DNA from: an uncultured Collinsella sp.
GTDB lineage: Bacteria; Actinomycetota; Coriobacteriia; Coriobacteriales; Coriobacteriaceae
Length of the DNA: 27,299 nt
NCBI GenBank assembly: GCA_900544385.1
Contig: UQVD01000016.1
Span: 1 to 27,299 of the forward strand
Direction of reading: 5' to 3'
Shown one piece after another: positions 7,691 to 15,478 of this stretch; position 1 is the first letter of the stretch, and every line of letters begins with the position of its first letter. The position numbers and the translations under genes were made by a program. The notes beneath the pieces were generated by a model. It was not told the origin of the DNA, did not search any database, and saw only the letters and a program-made list of their open reading frames with translations.

Positions 7691-9154
7691 CTACTCGTTG
7701 TGCTTCTCCTCGTGACGAGCAGCGGCGCGAGCTTCGTGGATGCCCTTGATCGCGGCATGACGAGCCGTGTGGGCATCATGGATGGCGTCGCGGGCCTCGG
7801 CGGCCGTGGCCTTGGCAGAGCGCAGTTTGGCTGCCAGGTCGGGATTGGTCTCGGCGACCGCGGCAATCGTGGGGCCGTCGAGCTCCTCTTGCGTGGGCTC
7901 GGCCAAAAAGTCGATGGCATACTGGGCGGCTACCATGGAACCCTTAGCCAGTACCGACTCGTCAATCTTGTAGAAGCAAGAATGTTGGGCGTACGTGGCG
8001 CCAATCTGGGGGTTGCGCGTGCCAACAAAGGCGAGCACGCCCGGTACGCGGCGCAGATACTCCGAGAAGTCCTCACCCGAAAGCGTGCCACGGTAATGGC
8101 CTTCGCCGGCCGCACCCAGGCACTTGACCACGGCCTGACGACAACGCTCGCTCGAGGCGGCGTCGTTTTCGACCTTATAGTTGGCGATGGTGTAGTCGGT
8201 AAGTTCGGCCTCGGCGCCTAGGGCCGCCGCAGTGTGCTCTACGATGCGGCGCATGAGCTCGGGCATTTCCTCGTGCGTCGAATCGCCATAGGTACGCACC
8301 GTGCCGGCGAGGTAGGCGGTGCCGGCGATGACGTTGCGTGCGGTGCCGCCGTGCAGCTCGCCGACAGTGATGACAGCAGGCTCGTAGGGGCTGATTTCGC
8401 GTGAGACGATGGTCTGCAGGGCGTTGACAATCTCTGCCGCCACCATAACGGCGTCGTGGCCGCGCTGGGGCATGGCGCCGTGGCATGAGGTACCGCGAAC
8501 GTCGATGCGGAACCAGTCGGTATTGGCCATGCGCGGGCCGGGCTCGCAGCTCACGGTGCCGGCATCGACCTCGCTCCAAATGTGCGCGGCGTAGGCGCCG
8601 TCGACGCCGTCGAGCACACCCGTGCCGATCATGAGTTTGGCGCCCTGGCCGTTTTCCTCGCTGGGCTGGAAGACGATGCGGATCTCGCCGTGGATGTCGT
8701 CGGTCATGTGGCGCAGGATTTGCATCGTGCCGAGCATCATGGCGATGTGGCAGTCGTGGCCGCAGGCGTGCATGCAACCCTCATTGACGCTGGCGAACTC
8801 CTCGCCGGTCTGCTCGGTGACGGGCAGGGCGTCGATATCGGCGCGCAGCAGGATACGGCGGCGCGGTGTGCCGTCCTCGCGATAGGCGTCGGGCGCGGTG
8901 CCGCGAAGCGTTGCCACCAAGCCTGTCTTGAGCGGACGCTCGTAGGGGATATTCATGGCGTCGAGCTGGTTGGCGATGTCGGAGGTTGTGCGCTCCTCGG
9001 CAAGGCTTAGCTCCGGGTGCTTATGGAAGTGCCGGCGCTGCTTGATGATATAGGGCTCAAACTCGGCGGCGATATCTCGGATGGCCACGGTGACCTCGTC
9101 TGCCGCGCGAACCTCGGTTGCCGCCATAATCTGCTGTGCCTTGGTCTTCGTCAT
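7691..9154 (-). CDS. M20 family metallopeptidase/amidohydrolase
   Basis: The start is the ATG at 9154, ten bases after AAGGAG on the minus strand. The frame stays open further upstream but crosses the divergent gene. The 487-residue product is an M20 amidohydrolase of the hippurate/aminoacyl type. It shows HKHPELS (45-50), the metal-site motif CMHACGHDCH (127-136) with H133 and D134, the catalytic E166/E167 pair in PSEENGQG, and TLSGEDFSEYL near the C-terminal lobe. These enzymes are expected to hydrolyse N-acylated amino acids or small peptides in the cytosol using two metal ions. After the core a 59-residue Ala/His/Glu-rich helical tail (about 429-487) is added, which is not usual for the family. 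It is divergent from another hydrolase gene, 168 bases away. Confidence 0.93.
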   Translation of the reverse strand: MTKTKAQQIMAATEVRAADEVTVAIRDIAAEFEPYIIKQRRHFHKHPELSLAEERTTSDIANQLDAMNIPYERPLKTGLVATLRGTAPDAYREDGTPRRRILLRADIDALPVTEQTGEEFASVNEGCMHACGHDCHIAMMLGTMQILRHMTDDIHGEIRIVFQPSEENGQGAKLMIGTGVLDGVDGAYAAHIWSEVDAGTVSCEPGPRMANTDWFRIDVRGTSCHGAMPQRGHDAVMVAAEIVNALQTIVSREISPYEPAVITVGELHGGTARNVIAGTAYLAGTVRTYGDSTHEEMPELMRRIVEHTAAALGAEAELTDYTIANYKVENDAASSERCRQAVVKCLGAAGEGHYRGTLSGEDFSEYLRRVPGVLAFVGTRNPQIGATYAQHSCFYKIDESVLAKGSMVAAQYAIDFLAEPTQEELDGPTIAAVAETNPDLAAKLRSAKATAAEARDAIHDAHTARHAAIKGIHEARAAARHEEKHNE

Positions 9155-9322
9155 GGTCGATTTGCTCCTTGCTGGGTTGATCGCAAAATCGTACAGGCTC
9201 TCTCCAGTATGCCACCTGCCGCTAGGGCTGGTAAAGTTGCCGTTTGCCGCTTGGGGTTTTGTTACAAGGGCGGGGGAGTACACTCGGGGGTGTTGAATTT
9301 CCTGCCAGAGATGGGGATGCCC

Positions 9323-10960
9323 ATGCAGCATATCGATCGGATTATCCGCTCCAAGAACGTCTTTACCGCGCAAGACGGCATTGATACCGCCCGCGAGCTG
9401 GCGATTGCCATCGCAGGCGACCGTATCGTCGCAGTCGGTGCGCCCGATGACGTGATCGCCGCCGCTCCTGCCGCCACGTCGGTTATCGACTACGGCGAGC
9501 AGTTTGTCTGCCCCGGTTTCCATGACGCTCATCTGCACTTCTTCCATACCTCGGTCGGTTCCTCGCCGTACATGCTCATGGATATGGGCACGTCCGAGGC
9601 GGCGCTGGTGCAACATGCGCTCGAGTTTTCCAAGGACCTGCCCGATGACGCTTGGGTTGTGACGCAGGGCTGGCGCGACTACCGTTGGGACCCGCCCGAG
9701 CATCCTACCAAGGCGTCGCTCGATGCGGCATTCCCCGATCGTCCCTGCGTTATGTATTCGGGCGACGGGCACACGCTTTGGCTCAACAGCCGTGCACTCG
9801 AGGCGCTCGGCGTCACACGCGACAGCGAGCCGCCAGCGGGCGGCAGCTACGACAAGGATGCAAACGGCGAGCTCACGGGCATTGCTCACGAGGCGGCTGC
9901 CATGCAGCTGCTACCGCGCTGCCTGGAGTGGCTGGGCGAGGATCGCATTGCAAGCGCTTACGCCGATCAAATGAAGCGGATGGCCGAGCAGGGCATCACC
10001 TCGATCTGCGATATGTCGCTCATGCCCATGCCGGGCTGCGACTTTATCCGCGACGATGTCTACGACAAACTGCAGGCAGCCGGCAAGCTGGGCATCCGAG
10101 CCCATCTGTTCCCCACGCTGCTGGATGACCAGTCGCGCTTGGAAGAGCTGCATATCCGCTACGCGAACAACGCGCTGCTCTCGGCGCCAGGCTTTAAGCA
10201 GTTCTTCGACGGCGTGTCGAGCGAACACACGGCCTATCTCACCGAGCCCTATACCAACCCGCGCTTCCCGGGCGATCAAGGTCGCCTGACGGTTCCTGTC
10301 GAGCGTATGCGCAAGCTGGTCCTCGCTGCCGCGGAGCGCGGTCACACCGTTCGCATCCACGTTATCGGCGACGGTGCGATTCATGCCGCGCTCGATATCT
10401 TCGAGGAGGCCTCCGACCTGTACGGGCTGCCCCAGCACGGCCATAACACGCTCGAGCACCTGGAGAACCTTCTGCCCGAGGACATCGACCGCCTGCGCAA
10501 GCTCAACGTGGTTGCTTCGAGCCAGCCCTGCCACATTACACTCGACCCGGGTGGACCGGAGCGCGACCTGGGCTTGGAGCGCAGCCGCATCATGTGGCCG
10601 TTTGCGACCTATAAGCAGCGCGGCATTCGCCAAGCCTTCGGTACCGACAGCCCTATTACGCCCGTTACCAGCATGAATGTGCTCTACACGGCCATCACGC
10701 GCCAGGACCCCCGCAGCCACTGGCCCGAGGGTGGCTGGTTGCCGAGCGAGCGTATCGACGCGGCAACGGCCCTGCGCAACTACACGCTTGGCAGCGCGTA
10801 CGCAGCGGGCGACGAGCAAAACCTCGGCAGCCTGGAGCCCGGCAAATACGCCGATCTGGTAGTCTTGGATCAAAACCCGCTCACCGTTGACCCCCAAGAC
10901 CTCCAGGCCACCAAGGTTCAGGCCACCTACCTGGCAGGCAACTTGATTTACGAGCGCTAA
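9323..10960 (+). CDS. YtcJ-like metal-dependent amidohydrolase (Amidohydro_3)
   Basis: Three in-frame ATGs lie close together (9311, 9317, 9323). The third is chosen because GGGG ends six bases before it; the difference is four residues. The 545-residue product begins with the composite beta-sandwich segment, then GFHDAHLHFF with the metal-binding HxH (H70, H72). It has a long insert typical of Amidohydro_3 proteins, IHVIGDGAIHAALD, a histidine-containing LEHLENL block, FGTDSPI with a likely catalytic Asp, and the closing GSLEPGKYADLVVLDQNP. The substrate cannot be read from sequence; relatives act on formamides, N-acyl compounds and cyclic amides. It may share a metabolic theme with the divergent M20 hydrolase. 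Confidence 0.92.
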   Translation: MQHIDRIIRSKNVFTAQDGIDTARELAIAIAGDRIVAVGAPDDVIAAAPAATSVIDYGEQFVCPGFHDAHLHFFHTSVGSSPYMLMDMGTSEAALVQHALEFSKDLPDDAWVVTQGWRDYRWDPPEHPTKASLDAAFPDRPCVMYSGDGHTLWLNSRALEALGVTRDSEPPAGGSYDKDANGELTGIAHEAAAMQLLPRCLEWLGEDRIASAYADQMKRMAEQGITSICDMSLMPMPGCDFIRDDVYDKLQAAGKLGIRAHLFPTLLDDQSRLEELHIRYANNALLSAPGFKQFFDGVSSEHTAYLTEPYTNPRFPGDQGRLTVPVERMRKLVLAAAERGHTVRIHVIGDGAIHAALDIFEEASDLYGLPQHGHNTLEHLENLLPEDIDRLRKLNVVASSQPCHITLDPGGPERDLGLERSRIMWPFATYKQRGIRQAFGTDSPITPVTSMNVLYTAITRQDPRSHWPEGGWLPSERIDAATALRNYTLGSAYAAGDEQNLGSLEPGKYADLVVLDQNPLTVDPQDLQATKVQATYLAGNLIYER

Positions 10961-10978
10961 TATTCATGTCGTACCGTT

Positions 10979-11036
10979 AAACGCGGCTCGCGCAGCCTAT
11001 TTTGGGATGGCGCTCGAGCCGCGTTTGCATTTTGGT
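10979..11036 (+). terminator. Terminator after the YtcJ-like gene
   Basis: Perfect 12-base arms AAACGCGGCTCG (10979-10990) and CGAGCCGCGTTT (11015-11026) form a stem over a 24-base loop, followed by GCATTTTGG. It begins 18 bases after the stop codon. Confidence 0.75.
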
Positions 11037-11214
11037 GGGGATCCACCATGAGCGTCCCTGCTCTGTTGGATTTGGGTGCGGGGCGGAGGTGCTGCTGCCC
11101 CGCGCTCAATTTGAATACCAGCAATGCTATCTCTTGGTGTTTTGCATACTTCCCATTACAGATTGCATAAAAAGGCTGGGATGTCCTTCCTGATCCTGAT
11201 GTACCCCCGCCCGT

Positions 11215-11454
11215 GCCGTGCAAAAAACGGAGTATTCAGCACCGCGAGCTCTGCCGGTGCCGCTGCGGCTGAGTAACGTTGCGGAGATTGACGTCATTTT
11301 GGGGTCCGGCGCGGCGCGAAGCATGCCTTTTTGTCCTGGCGGGGTTTGCCTGCCGACTCAAATCGCCGGTCGAAGGCGTCCTTGGGACCAATATGGTGTG
11401 TCCGGCGTGTATGCAGCCGTCCTGGCTTGCTGAATACTCCCAAAAATGCACGGC
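11215..11454. repeat. Long inverted-repeat structure A (240 bp)
   Basis: The 27-base arms 11215-11241 and 11428-11454 pair at 21 positions. There are two perfect blocks, GCCGTGCA and GGAGTATTCAGCA, separated by six bases that are A-rich on the same strand in both arms (AAAAAC and CAAAAA), giving a symmetric A-rich internal loop. The arms enclose 186 bases without a gene. The form fits a structured RNA or a MITE-like repeat. Confidence 0.7.
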
Positions 11455-11523
11455 GCTCCCCAGGGGACCCGTGCGCGCAGCGAAAACCATGCCCATGTCG
11501 CTATCCGCATCGCCATTTTGCTG

Positions 11524-11749
11524 CACTGACTTTTCTGAATGTCGGGCCCGAATTAGTTAACCTGCCTCCCGTGTGGCTCCGGAGGGGCGGGGTATAAGGT
11601 TTATCGCGAGTTCCGTACGAGCCGAAGGCCACTTAATGTGGCCTTCGTGCGAGCAGGACTGCCCGAGCAGGAAACCTTACGCCCCGCCCCTCCGGAGCCA
11701 CACGGGAGGCATCGCTAAGTTATCCCCCGGCATTCAGAAAATCTAAGTG
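11524..11749. repeat. Long inverted-repeat structure B (226 bp) with a central hairpin
   Basis: The inner arms 11563-11602 and 11672-11711 are complementary at 38 of 40 positions, beginning TGCCTCCCGTGTGGCTCC. Outer arms continue after a mismatched stretch: CTGAATG near 11535-11541 pairs with CATTCAG at 11731-11737, with partial pairing to 11524 and 11749. The centre carries a perfect 10-bp hairpin, CGAAGGCCAC (11623-11632) with GTGGCCTTCG (11638-11647), around TTAAT. It has no open reading frame of note and no flanking target duplication that I can see. Confidence 0.85.
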
Positions 11750-11878
11750 CCAAAAAATAAGATTTTTTGACTCCGTGTTGTATAACCCGCCATTCGTGGG
11801 TACCATTCAACGCGTACGCAAACAAAAAGGGTTAATTCGCGTGGTATAACCGCGCGGCCCAAAAAGGAGGAGACAAGC

Positions 11879-12172
11879 ATGTCGTCTTTGAAGCCGCTTG
11901 CAGATCGTGTTCTGGTCAAGCCCGACGAGGCCGAGCAGAAGACCGCTTCTGGTCTGTATATTGCCAGCAACGCTCAGGAGAAGCCGCAGCGTGGCACCAT
12001 CGTTGCCGTGGGCGCCGGCAAGGTCAACGACAAGGGTGAGCGCATCCCCATGGACGTCAAGGTTGGCGACGTTGTCATCTACGGTAAGTTCGGTGGCAAC
12101 GAGGTCAAGGTCGACGGCGAGAAGTATCTGCTGATGCGCGCCGACGACATCTACGCCGTCGTCGAGGCCTAG
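11879..12172 (+). CDS. groES: Co-chaperonin GroES (Hsp10)
   Basis: A 97-residue GroES with the usual start LKPLADRVLVKPDEAEQKTASGLYI, a mobile loop region near residues 18-35, the roof-loop segment around residue 50 and the typical ending LLMRADDIYAVVEA. It forms the heptameric lid of the GroEL folding chamber. A very strong ribosome binding site, AAGGAGGAG, precedes the ATG. It lies 96 bases upstream of groEL in the normal order. No CIRCE element (TTAGCACTC-N9-GAGTGCTAA) and no HspR-type repeat is visible upstream, so heat control probably uses some other site. Confidence 0.98.
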   Translation: MSSLKPLADRVLVKPDEAEQKTASGLYIASNAQEKPQRGTIVAVGAGKVNDKGERIPMDVKVGDVVIYGKFGGNEVKVDGEKYLLMRADDIYAVVEA

Positions 12173-12268
12173 TCTCGTCAGAATCTCTGATTCGTCTTTG
12201 AACGCGCCCGCCGCATAGGACTCGGAAGCGGCGACGCGAGTCACATTTCTTTTGGAGGATTACCTACC

Positions 12269-13906
12269 ATGGCAAAGAACATTACGTTCAACACCGATGC
12301 CCGCGCTAAGCTCGCCAAGGGCGTCAACACTCTGGCCGACGCCGTTACCGTCACCATGGGCCCCAAGGGTCGCTACGTTGCGCTGCAGCGCACGTTCGGT
12401 GCCCCGACCATCACCAACGACGGCGTTTCCGTCGCCAAGGAGATCGAGCTCGAGGACAACATCGAGAACATGGGCGCTCAGCTGGTGAAGGAGGTTGCCA
12501 CCAAGACCAACGACACCGTGGGTGACGGCACCACCACCGCAACTCTGCTCGCTCAGGCCATCGTCAACGACGGTCTGCGCAACGTCGCCGCTGGCGCCAA
12601 CCCGCTGGCCATCCGTCGCGGCATCGACAAGGCCGTCAACGCCGCCGTCGCCGAGATGAAGAAGCAGGCTAAGCCGGTCGAGACCAAGGAGCAGATTGCT
12701 TCCGTCGGCACCATCTCTGCCGGTGACCCCGAGGTCGGCGAGAAGATCGCCGAGGCCATGGAGGTCGTGGGCAAGGACGGCGTCATCACCGTCGAGGATT
12801 CCCAGACGTTCGACATCACCATCGACACCGTCGAGGGCATGCAGTTCGACAAGGGCTATGTCTCCGCTTACTTCGTCACGGATAACGACCGCATGGAGGC
12901 CGTGATGAAGGATCCGTACATCCTCATCACCGACCAGAAGATCTCCAGCGTTCAGGACATCATGCCCGTTCTCGAGGCTGTCCAGCGCGCTGGCCGTGGC
13001 CTGCTCATCATCGCTGAGGACATCGACGGCGAAGCTCTGCCTACCCTGGTCCTCAACAAGATCCGTGGCGCCCTCAACGTCTGCGCCGTCAAGGCCCCGG
13101 GCTACGGCGATCGCCGCAAGCGCATTCTCGAGGACATCGCCGTCCTCACCGGTGGCCAGGCTGCCCTGGACGAGTTGGGCGTGAAGGTCGCTGACATCAC
13201 CGCCGATATGCTCGGTACCGCTAAGTCCGTCACCATCTCTAAGGACAACACCGTCGTCGTCGGCGGCGCTGGCTCCAAGGAGGCCATCGACGCCCGTATC
13301 GCTCAGATTAAGGGCGAGATGGAGAACACCACCTCTGACTTCGACCGTGAGAAGCTCCAGGAGCGCCTGGCCAAGCTCTCCGGTGGCGTTGCCGTCATCA
13401 AGGTCGGCGCTGCTACCGAGTCCGAGCTCAAGGAGATCAAGCATCGCGTCGAGGACGCCCTGCAGGCCACCCGCGCTGCTGTCGAGGAGGGCATTGTCGC
13501 TGGCGGCGGCGTCGCCTTCATGGACGCTGCTCCTGCGCTCGATGCCGTCGAGATCGATGACCCCGAGGAGAAGATCGGCGTCGACATCGTCAAGAAGGCT
13601 CTGACCGCTCCGGTCGCCACCATCGCCAAGAACGCTGGCTTTGAGGGCGCTGTCGTGGTCGACAAGGTCGCCGAGCTGCCCGCCGGCCAGGGTCTCAACT
13701 CTGCCAACGGCGAGTGGGGCGACATGATCGAGATGGGCGTCCTCGACCCCGTCAAGGTCAGCCGCGTCACCCTGCAGAACGCTGCTTCTGTCGCCAGCCT
13801 GATCCTCATCACCGAGGCCACCGTCTCCGATGTGCCCAAGAACACTCAGCTTGAGGACGCAATCGCTGCTGCTACCGCTGGTCAGCAGGGCGGCGGTATG
13901 TACTAA
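12269..13906 (+). CDS. groEL: Chaperonin GroEL (Hsp60)
   Basis: A 545-residue GroEL with all expected landmarks: MAKNITFNTDARAKL, VTMGPKGRYV, the ATP-binding TNDGVSVAKEIEL and GDGTTTATLLAQ, the apical-domain GYVSAYFVTDNDRMEA, and the C-terminal GEWGDMIEMGVLDPVKV. It folds proteins in an ATP-driven double ring with GroES. The C-terminus is a short GGGMY instead of the repeated GGM tail of many bacteria. TTGGAGGA serves as the ribosome binding site. Codons are strongly biased to GCC, GTC and AAG, as expected of a highly expressed gene. A terminator follows. Confidence 0.99.
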   Translation: MAKNITFNTDARAKLAKGVNTLADAVTVTMGPKGRYVALQRTFGAPTITNDGVSVAKEIELEDNIENMGAQLVKEVATKTNDTVGDGTTTATLLAQAIVNDGLRNVAAGANPLAIRRGIDKAVNAAVAEMKKQAKPVETKEQIASVGTISAGDPEVGEKIAEAMEVVGKDGVITVEDSQTFDITIDTVEGMQFDKGYVSAYFVTDNDRMEAVMKDPYILITDQKISSVQDIMPVLEAVQRAGRGLLIIAEDIDGEALPTLVLNKIRGALNVCAVKAPGYGDRRKRILEDIAVLTGGQAALDELGVKVADITADMLGTAKSVTISKDNTVVVGGAGSKEAIDARIAQIKGEMENTTSDFDREKLQERLAKLSGGVAVIKVGAATESELKEIKHRVEDALQATRAAVEEGIVAGGGVAFMDAAPALDAVEIDDPEEKIGVDIVKKALTAPVATIAKNAGFEGAVVVDKVAELPAGQGLNSANGEWGDMIEMGVLDPVKVSRVTLQNAASVASLILITEATVSDVPKNTQLEDAIAAATAGQQGGGMY

Positions 13907-13987
13907 GGCCGACAAGGCCTAGAACTCCCACCGGGAATCCGGGGGCGGGACGGGGACTTCTCTCCGGAACGTCCTCGGTTAGATTGG

Positions 13988-14035
13988 GACCCCTTGTCCT
14001 GCTCCTTTGGAGCCGCGGACAAGGGGTCCTTTTTG
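13988..14035 (+). terminator. Rho-independent terminator after groEL
   Basis: Perfect 12-bp arms GACCCCTTGTCC (13988-13999) and GGACAAGGGGTC (14017-14028) are followed by CTTTTTG, about 80 bases after the groEL stop. Confidence 0.92.
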
Positions 14036-14170
14036 TGCTGAATTATTGTTCAACTTTTCGAAATCTCTCATTTGTTCGACTTTAATCGACTGTCTGCTCA
14101 ATTGAGTGGCGGGCTCGTCTCGACTCGCGTCTTGCAAGTTCTTGGGTAGACGGCTTGCTCGAGGTTTATG

Positions 14171-14198
14171 AAAGGGGCCGTCCCGCGGGACGGCCCCT
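14171..14198 (-). terminator. 28-bp perfect palindrome ending the NYN gene
   Basis: AAGGGGCCGTCCC and its exact complement meet at a GC centre, making a fully palindromic 28-mer. It lies seven bases beyond the stop codon of the minus-strand NYN gene and faces groEL. On the minus strand it is followed by TCATAAACC, a weak T-run, so termination is likely but not certain. Confidence 0.7.
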
Positions 14199-14204
14199 TA
14201 CTTG

Positions 14205-14900
14205 CTATCTGACTTTGGCAGGATCGAACTCATTCGATATATCTTCGATGCCATCAGATTGAAGAATGAGCTCGCTAGGCAGATGGTGGCCCATCGGATC
14301 GATTAGGAAATCGAGTCCTGCCCTTCTGGCCGTTTTTGCGACTGGGATGAAGTCTGTGTCACCAGCTATGAGAACGATTTGATCAACAGTTCTCCCATGG
14401 GCGAGCGAGGCGACATCGAGTCCGATTCTCATGTCAACACCGGATTGCTTTAACCCAACGAGGGTGAAATCTTCCTGCCCGAGGTCGGTTGTTGTCAACT
14501 CACCCTTGAGTAGCTTCTTGAGCGATTCTTGTTTCAAGTTGTAATGCGCGTTCGCTGAGCGTAGTTCGCCCATGCGCATCGCAACTTTCCTCTTCTCCCC
14601 GAGGGCTGCGTGGAAATCGGACATCCATACATTGGAGGGATGCTTCCGGCTGAACACGGTATTGTGTTCGTCCCAGGGCTGCTTAAAAGTGCCGTTTTCT
14701 AGTGGTGGACAGTTGTAGAAGAAGATTCTGTATAGGGAGCGGTCGCCGTATTCTAGCGTCATCTTTCGTTTAGCGGATATGTGCCGCAGGGCATAGGCAT
14801 GACATTCCGATGCGCGCTTTTCGGGTGAAGTGTCTCCCCATAGCCTGCGCGCTCGTTTCAGGAAGAAATTTCCATCGATTAGGACAGCGGTTCTTGTCAT
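14205..14900 (-). CDS. NYN domain (PIN-like) putative ribonuclease
   Basis: The start is the ATG at 14900 with AGGAG five bases upstream; a longer frame exists but lacks such a site. The 231-residue product opens with RTAVLIDGNFF, giving the first acidic residue D9. It continues with GVDMRIGLDVASLA (D156, D162) and IAGDTDFIPVAKTARRAG (D181, D183). This acidic constellation is that of NYN/LabA-type PIN-like nucleases, which use Mg2+ to cut RNA. The middle (about 40-130) is a polar insertion. It is a single gene, convergent to groEL. Its codons are less GC-rich than those of all neighbours (many ATA, TTG and AAG next to few GCC), which hints at transfer. A role in RNA processing or in defence is possible, but nothing nearby settles it. 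Confidence 0.85.
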   Translation of the reverse strand: MTRTAVLIDGNFFLKRARRLWGDTSPEKRASECHAYALRHISAKRKMTLEYGDRSLYRIFFYNCPPLENGTFKQPWDEHNTVFSRKHPSNVWMSDFHAALGEKRKVAMRMGELRSANAHYNLKQESLKKLLKGELTTTDLGQEDFTLVGLKQSGVDMRIGLDVASLAHGRTVDQIVLIAGDTDFIPVAKTARRAGLDFLIDPMGHHLPSELILQSDGIEDISNEFDPAKVR

Positions 14901-15285
14901 GATATCTCCTGCTACATGAATTGACCCCCGAGCTGTGGTACTCCGGCTAAAGATTGGAGCCACTGTCGGAGGTCTTCAAAAAACGGAGGACAGGGAGATG
15001 GCGGAAAACCTAATTTCTCTGTCTGGCTTGAGTCTACATCCATTGACTCAGCAATTTGTGGTGGAATTCGGGTTAGATTGTGGAATCGCGCCCTTTGCAC
15101 TTCGGGGAATTCTGTGTTGACTGCCCTTCTTGATCTTTCGTACTTGCCTGCGATCAGTTGTTAGCGTGCTGCAGCATTGTTGTTGCGCCGCTCTATCCCG
15201 GGCGTATTTGTGGGGCGTTTCCCTACCATAAATTACCCTTGGCATACTTGCGCGAACGATTGCTCGTGCTACACTTGCAATTGCT
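14901..15285. other. 385-bp gene-free stretch between the NYN gene and the FMN riboswitch
   Basis: This holds the divergent upstream regions of the NYN gene (minus) and the riboflavin operon (plus). A short inverted repeat TGAGTC/GACTCA separated by ten bases is seen near 15028-15050. Small open frames on both strands have no ribosome binding sites and no recognisable content. The last 40 bases contain the likely promoter of the riboswitch transcript. Confidence 0.5.
15248..15275 (+). promoter_or_regulatory. Likely promoter of the riboflavin operon
   Basis: TTGCGC (15248-15253) and an extended -10 element TGCTACACT (TACACT at 15270-15275) are spaced 16 bases apart. Transcription would start near 15282, just before the riboswitch begins. 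The -35 box matches only half of the consensus. Confidence 0.4.
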
Positions 15286-15468
15286 GTTTCAGGGCGGGGT
15301 GGAATTCCCCACTGGCGGTAAATCGGGCGGTGTCAAAGGGACGCCGTGGCGCAGGCGAGGTGTCTGCGACCGAGCCGATGAGTCCGCGACCCGTGCGTGT
15401 GTTGGTTCGCATGCCGGCTGAACTGGTGAGATCCCAGTACCAACGGTTAGAGTCCGGATGAAAGAGGC
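15286..15468 (+). ncRNA. FMN riboswitch (RFN element)
   Basis: The conserved RFN blocks are all present in order: AGGGCGGGGTGGAATTCCCC with ACTGGCGGTAAA at the 5' end, AGTCCGCGACCCG in the middle, and GTGAGATCCCAGTACC, ACGGTTAGAGTCCGGATGAAAGA at the 3' end (given here in pieces). RFN elements bind flavin mononucleotide and lower expression of the genes behind them. The gap to the ribU start codon is only about ten bases and the ribosome binding site adjoins the last helix. Control is therefore more likely at translation initiation than by a separate terminator, which I do not see. Confidence 0.96.
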
Positions 15469-15478
15469 AGGTGATCTT

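Larger units (their letters stand above)
11037..11878. other. 842-bp gene-free stretch upstream of groES, rich in inverted repeats
   Basis: No credible gene is seen: open frames on both strands are short, lack ribosome binding sites and match nothing recognisable. The stretch holds two separate long inverted-repeat structures (listed separately), a 7-bp GC hairpin at 11078-11103 and an A/T hairpin (AAAAAAT at 11752-11758, ATTTTTT at 11762-11768). A weak promoter-like pair also occurs: TTGCAT at 11142-11147 and CATAAA at 11166-11171, spacing 18. The last 130 bases should hold the groES promoter, but I could not fix a convincing -35/-10 pair. Confidence 0.6.

Noticed and set aside
7607..9010. 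Long plus-strand frames opposite the M20 peptidase gene
   Set aside because: They mirror the codon periodicity of the minus-strand gene, have no family resemblance and no ribosome binding sites.
11078..11103. Hairpin GCGGGGC/GCCCCGC as a terminator
   Set aside because: Only 7 bp, no T-run behind it, and a better terminator already follows the upstream gene.
11236..11597. Small frames of 88-96 codons on both strands in the region before groES
   Set aside because: No ribosome binding site, no recognisable domain, and they cross the arms of the inverted repeats.
11767..11786. TTGACT and TATAAC as the groES promoter
   Set aside because: Spacing is only eight bases, far below the 16-18 needed; no alternative partner box was convincing.
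12260..13915. A 551-codon minus-strand frame opposite groEL
   Set aside because: It is the antisense reading of a strongly biased gene. Its Asp/Gly/Leu/Val-rich composition is the usual result of reading such codons in reverse.
15028..15050. TGAGTC/GACTCA repeat as an HspR (HAIR-like) operator
   Set aside because: Arms and spacing do not fit CTTGAGT-N7-ACTCAAG and no heat-shock gene adjoins.
15458..15478. Upstream ATG for ribU at 15458
   Set aside because: It lies in the conserved final helix of the FMN riboswitch; the ATG at 15479 has its own ribosome binding site.
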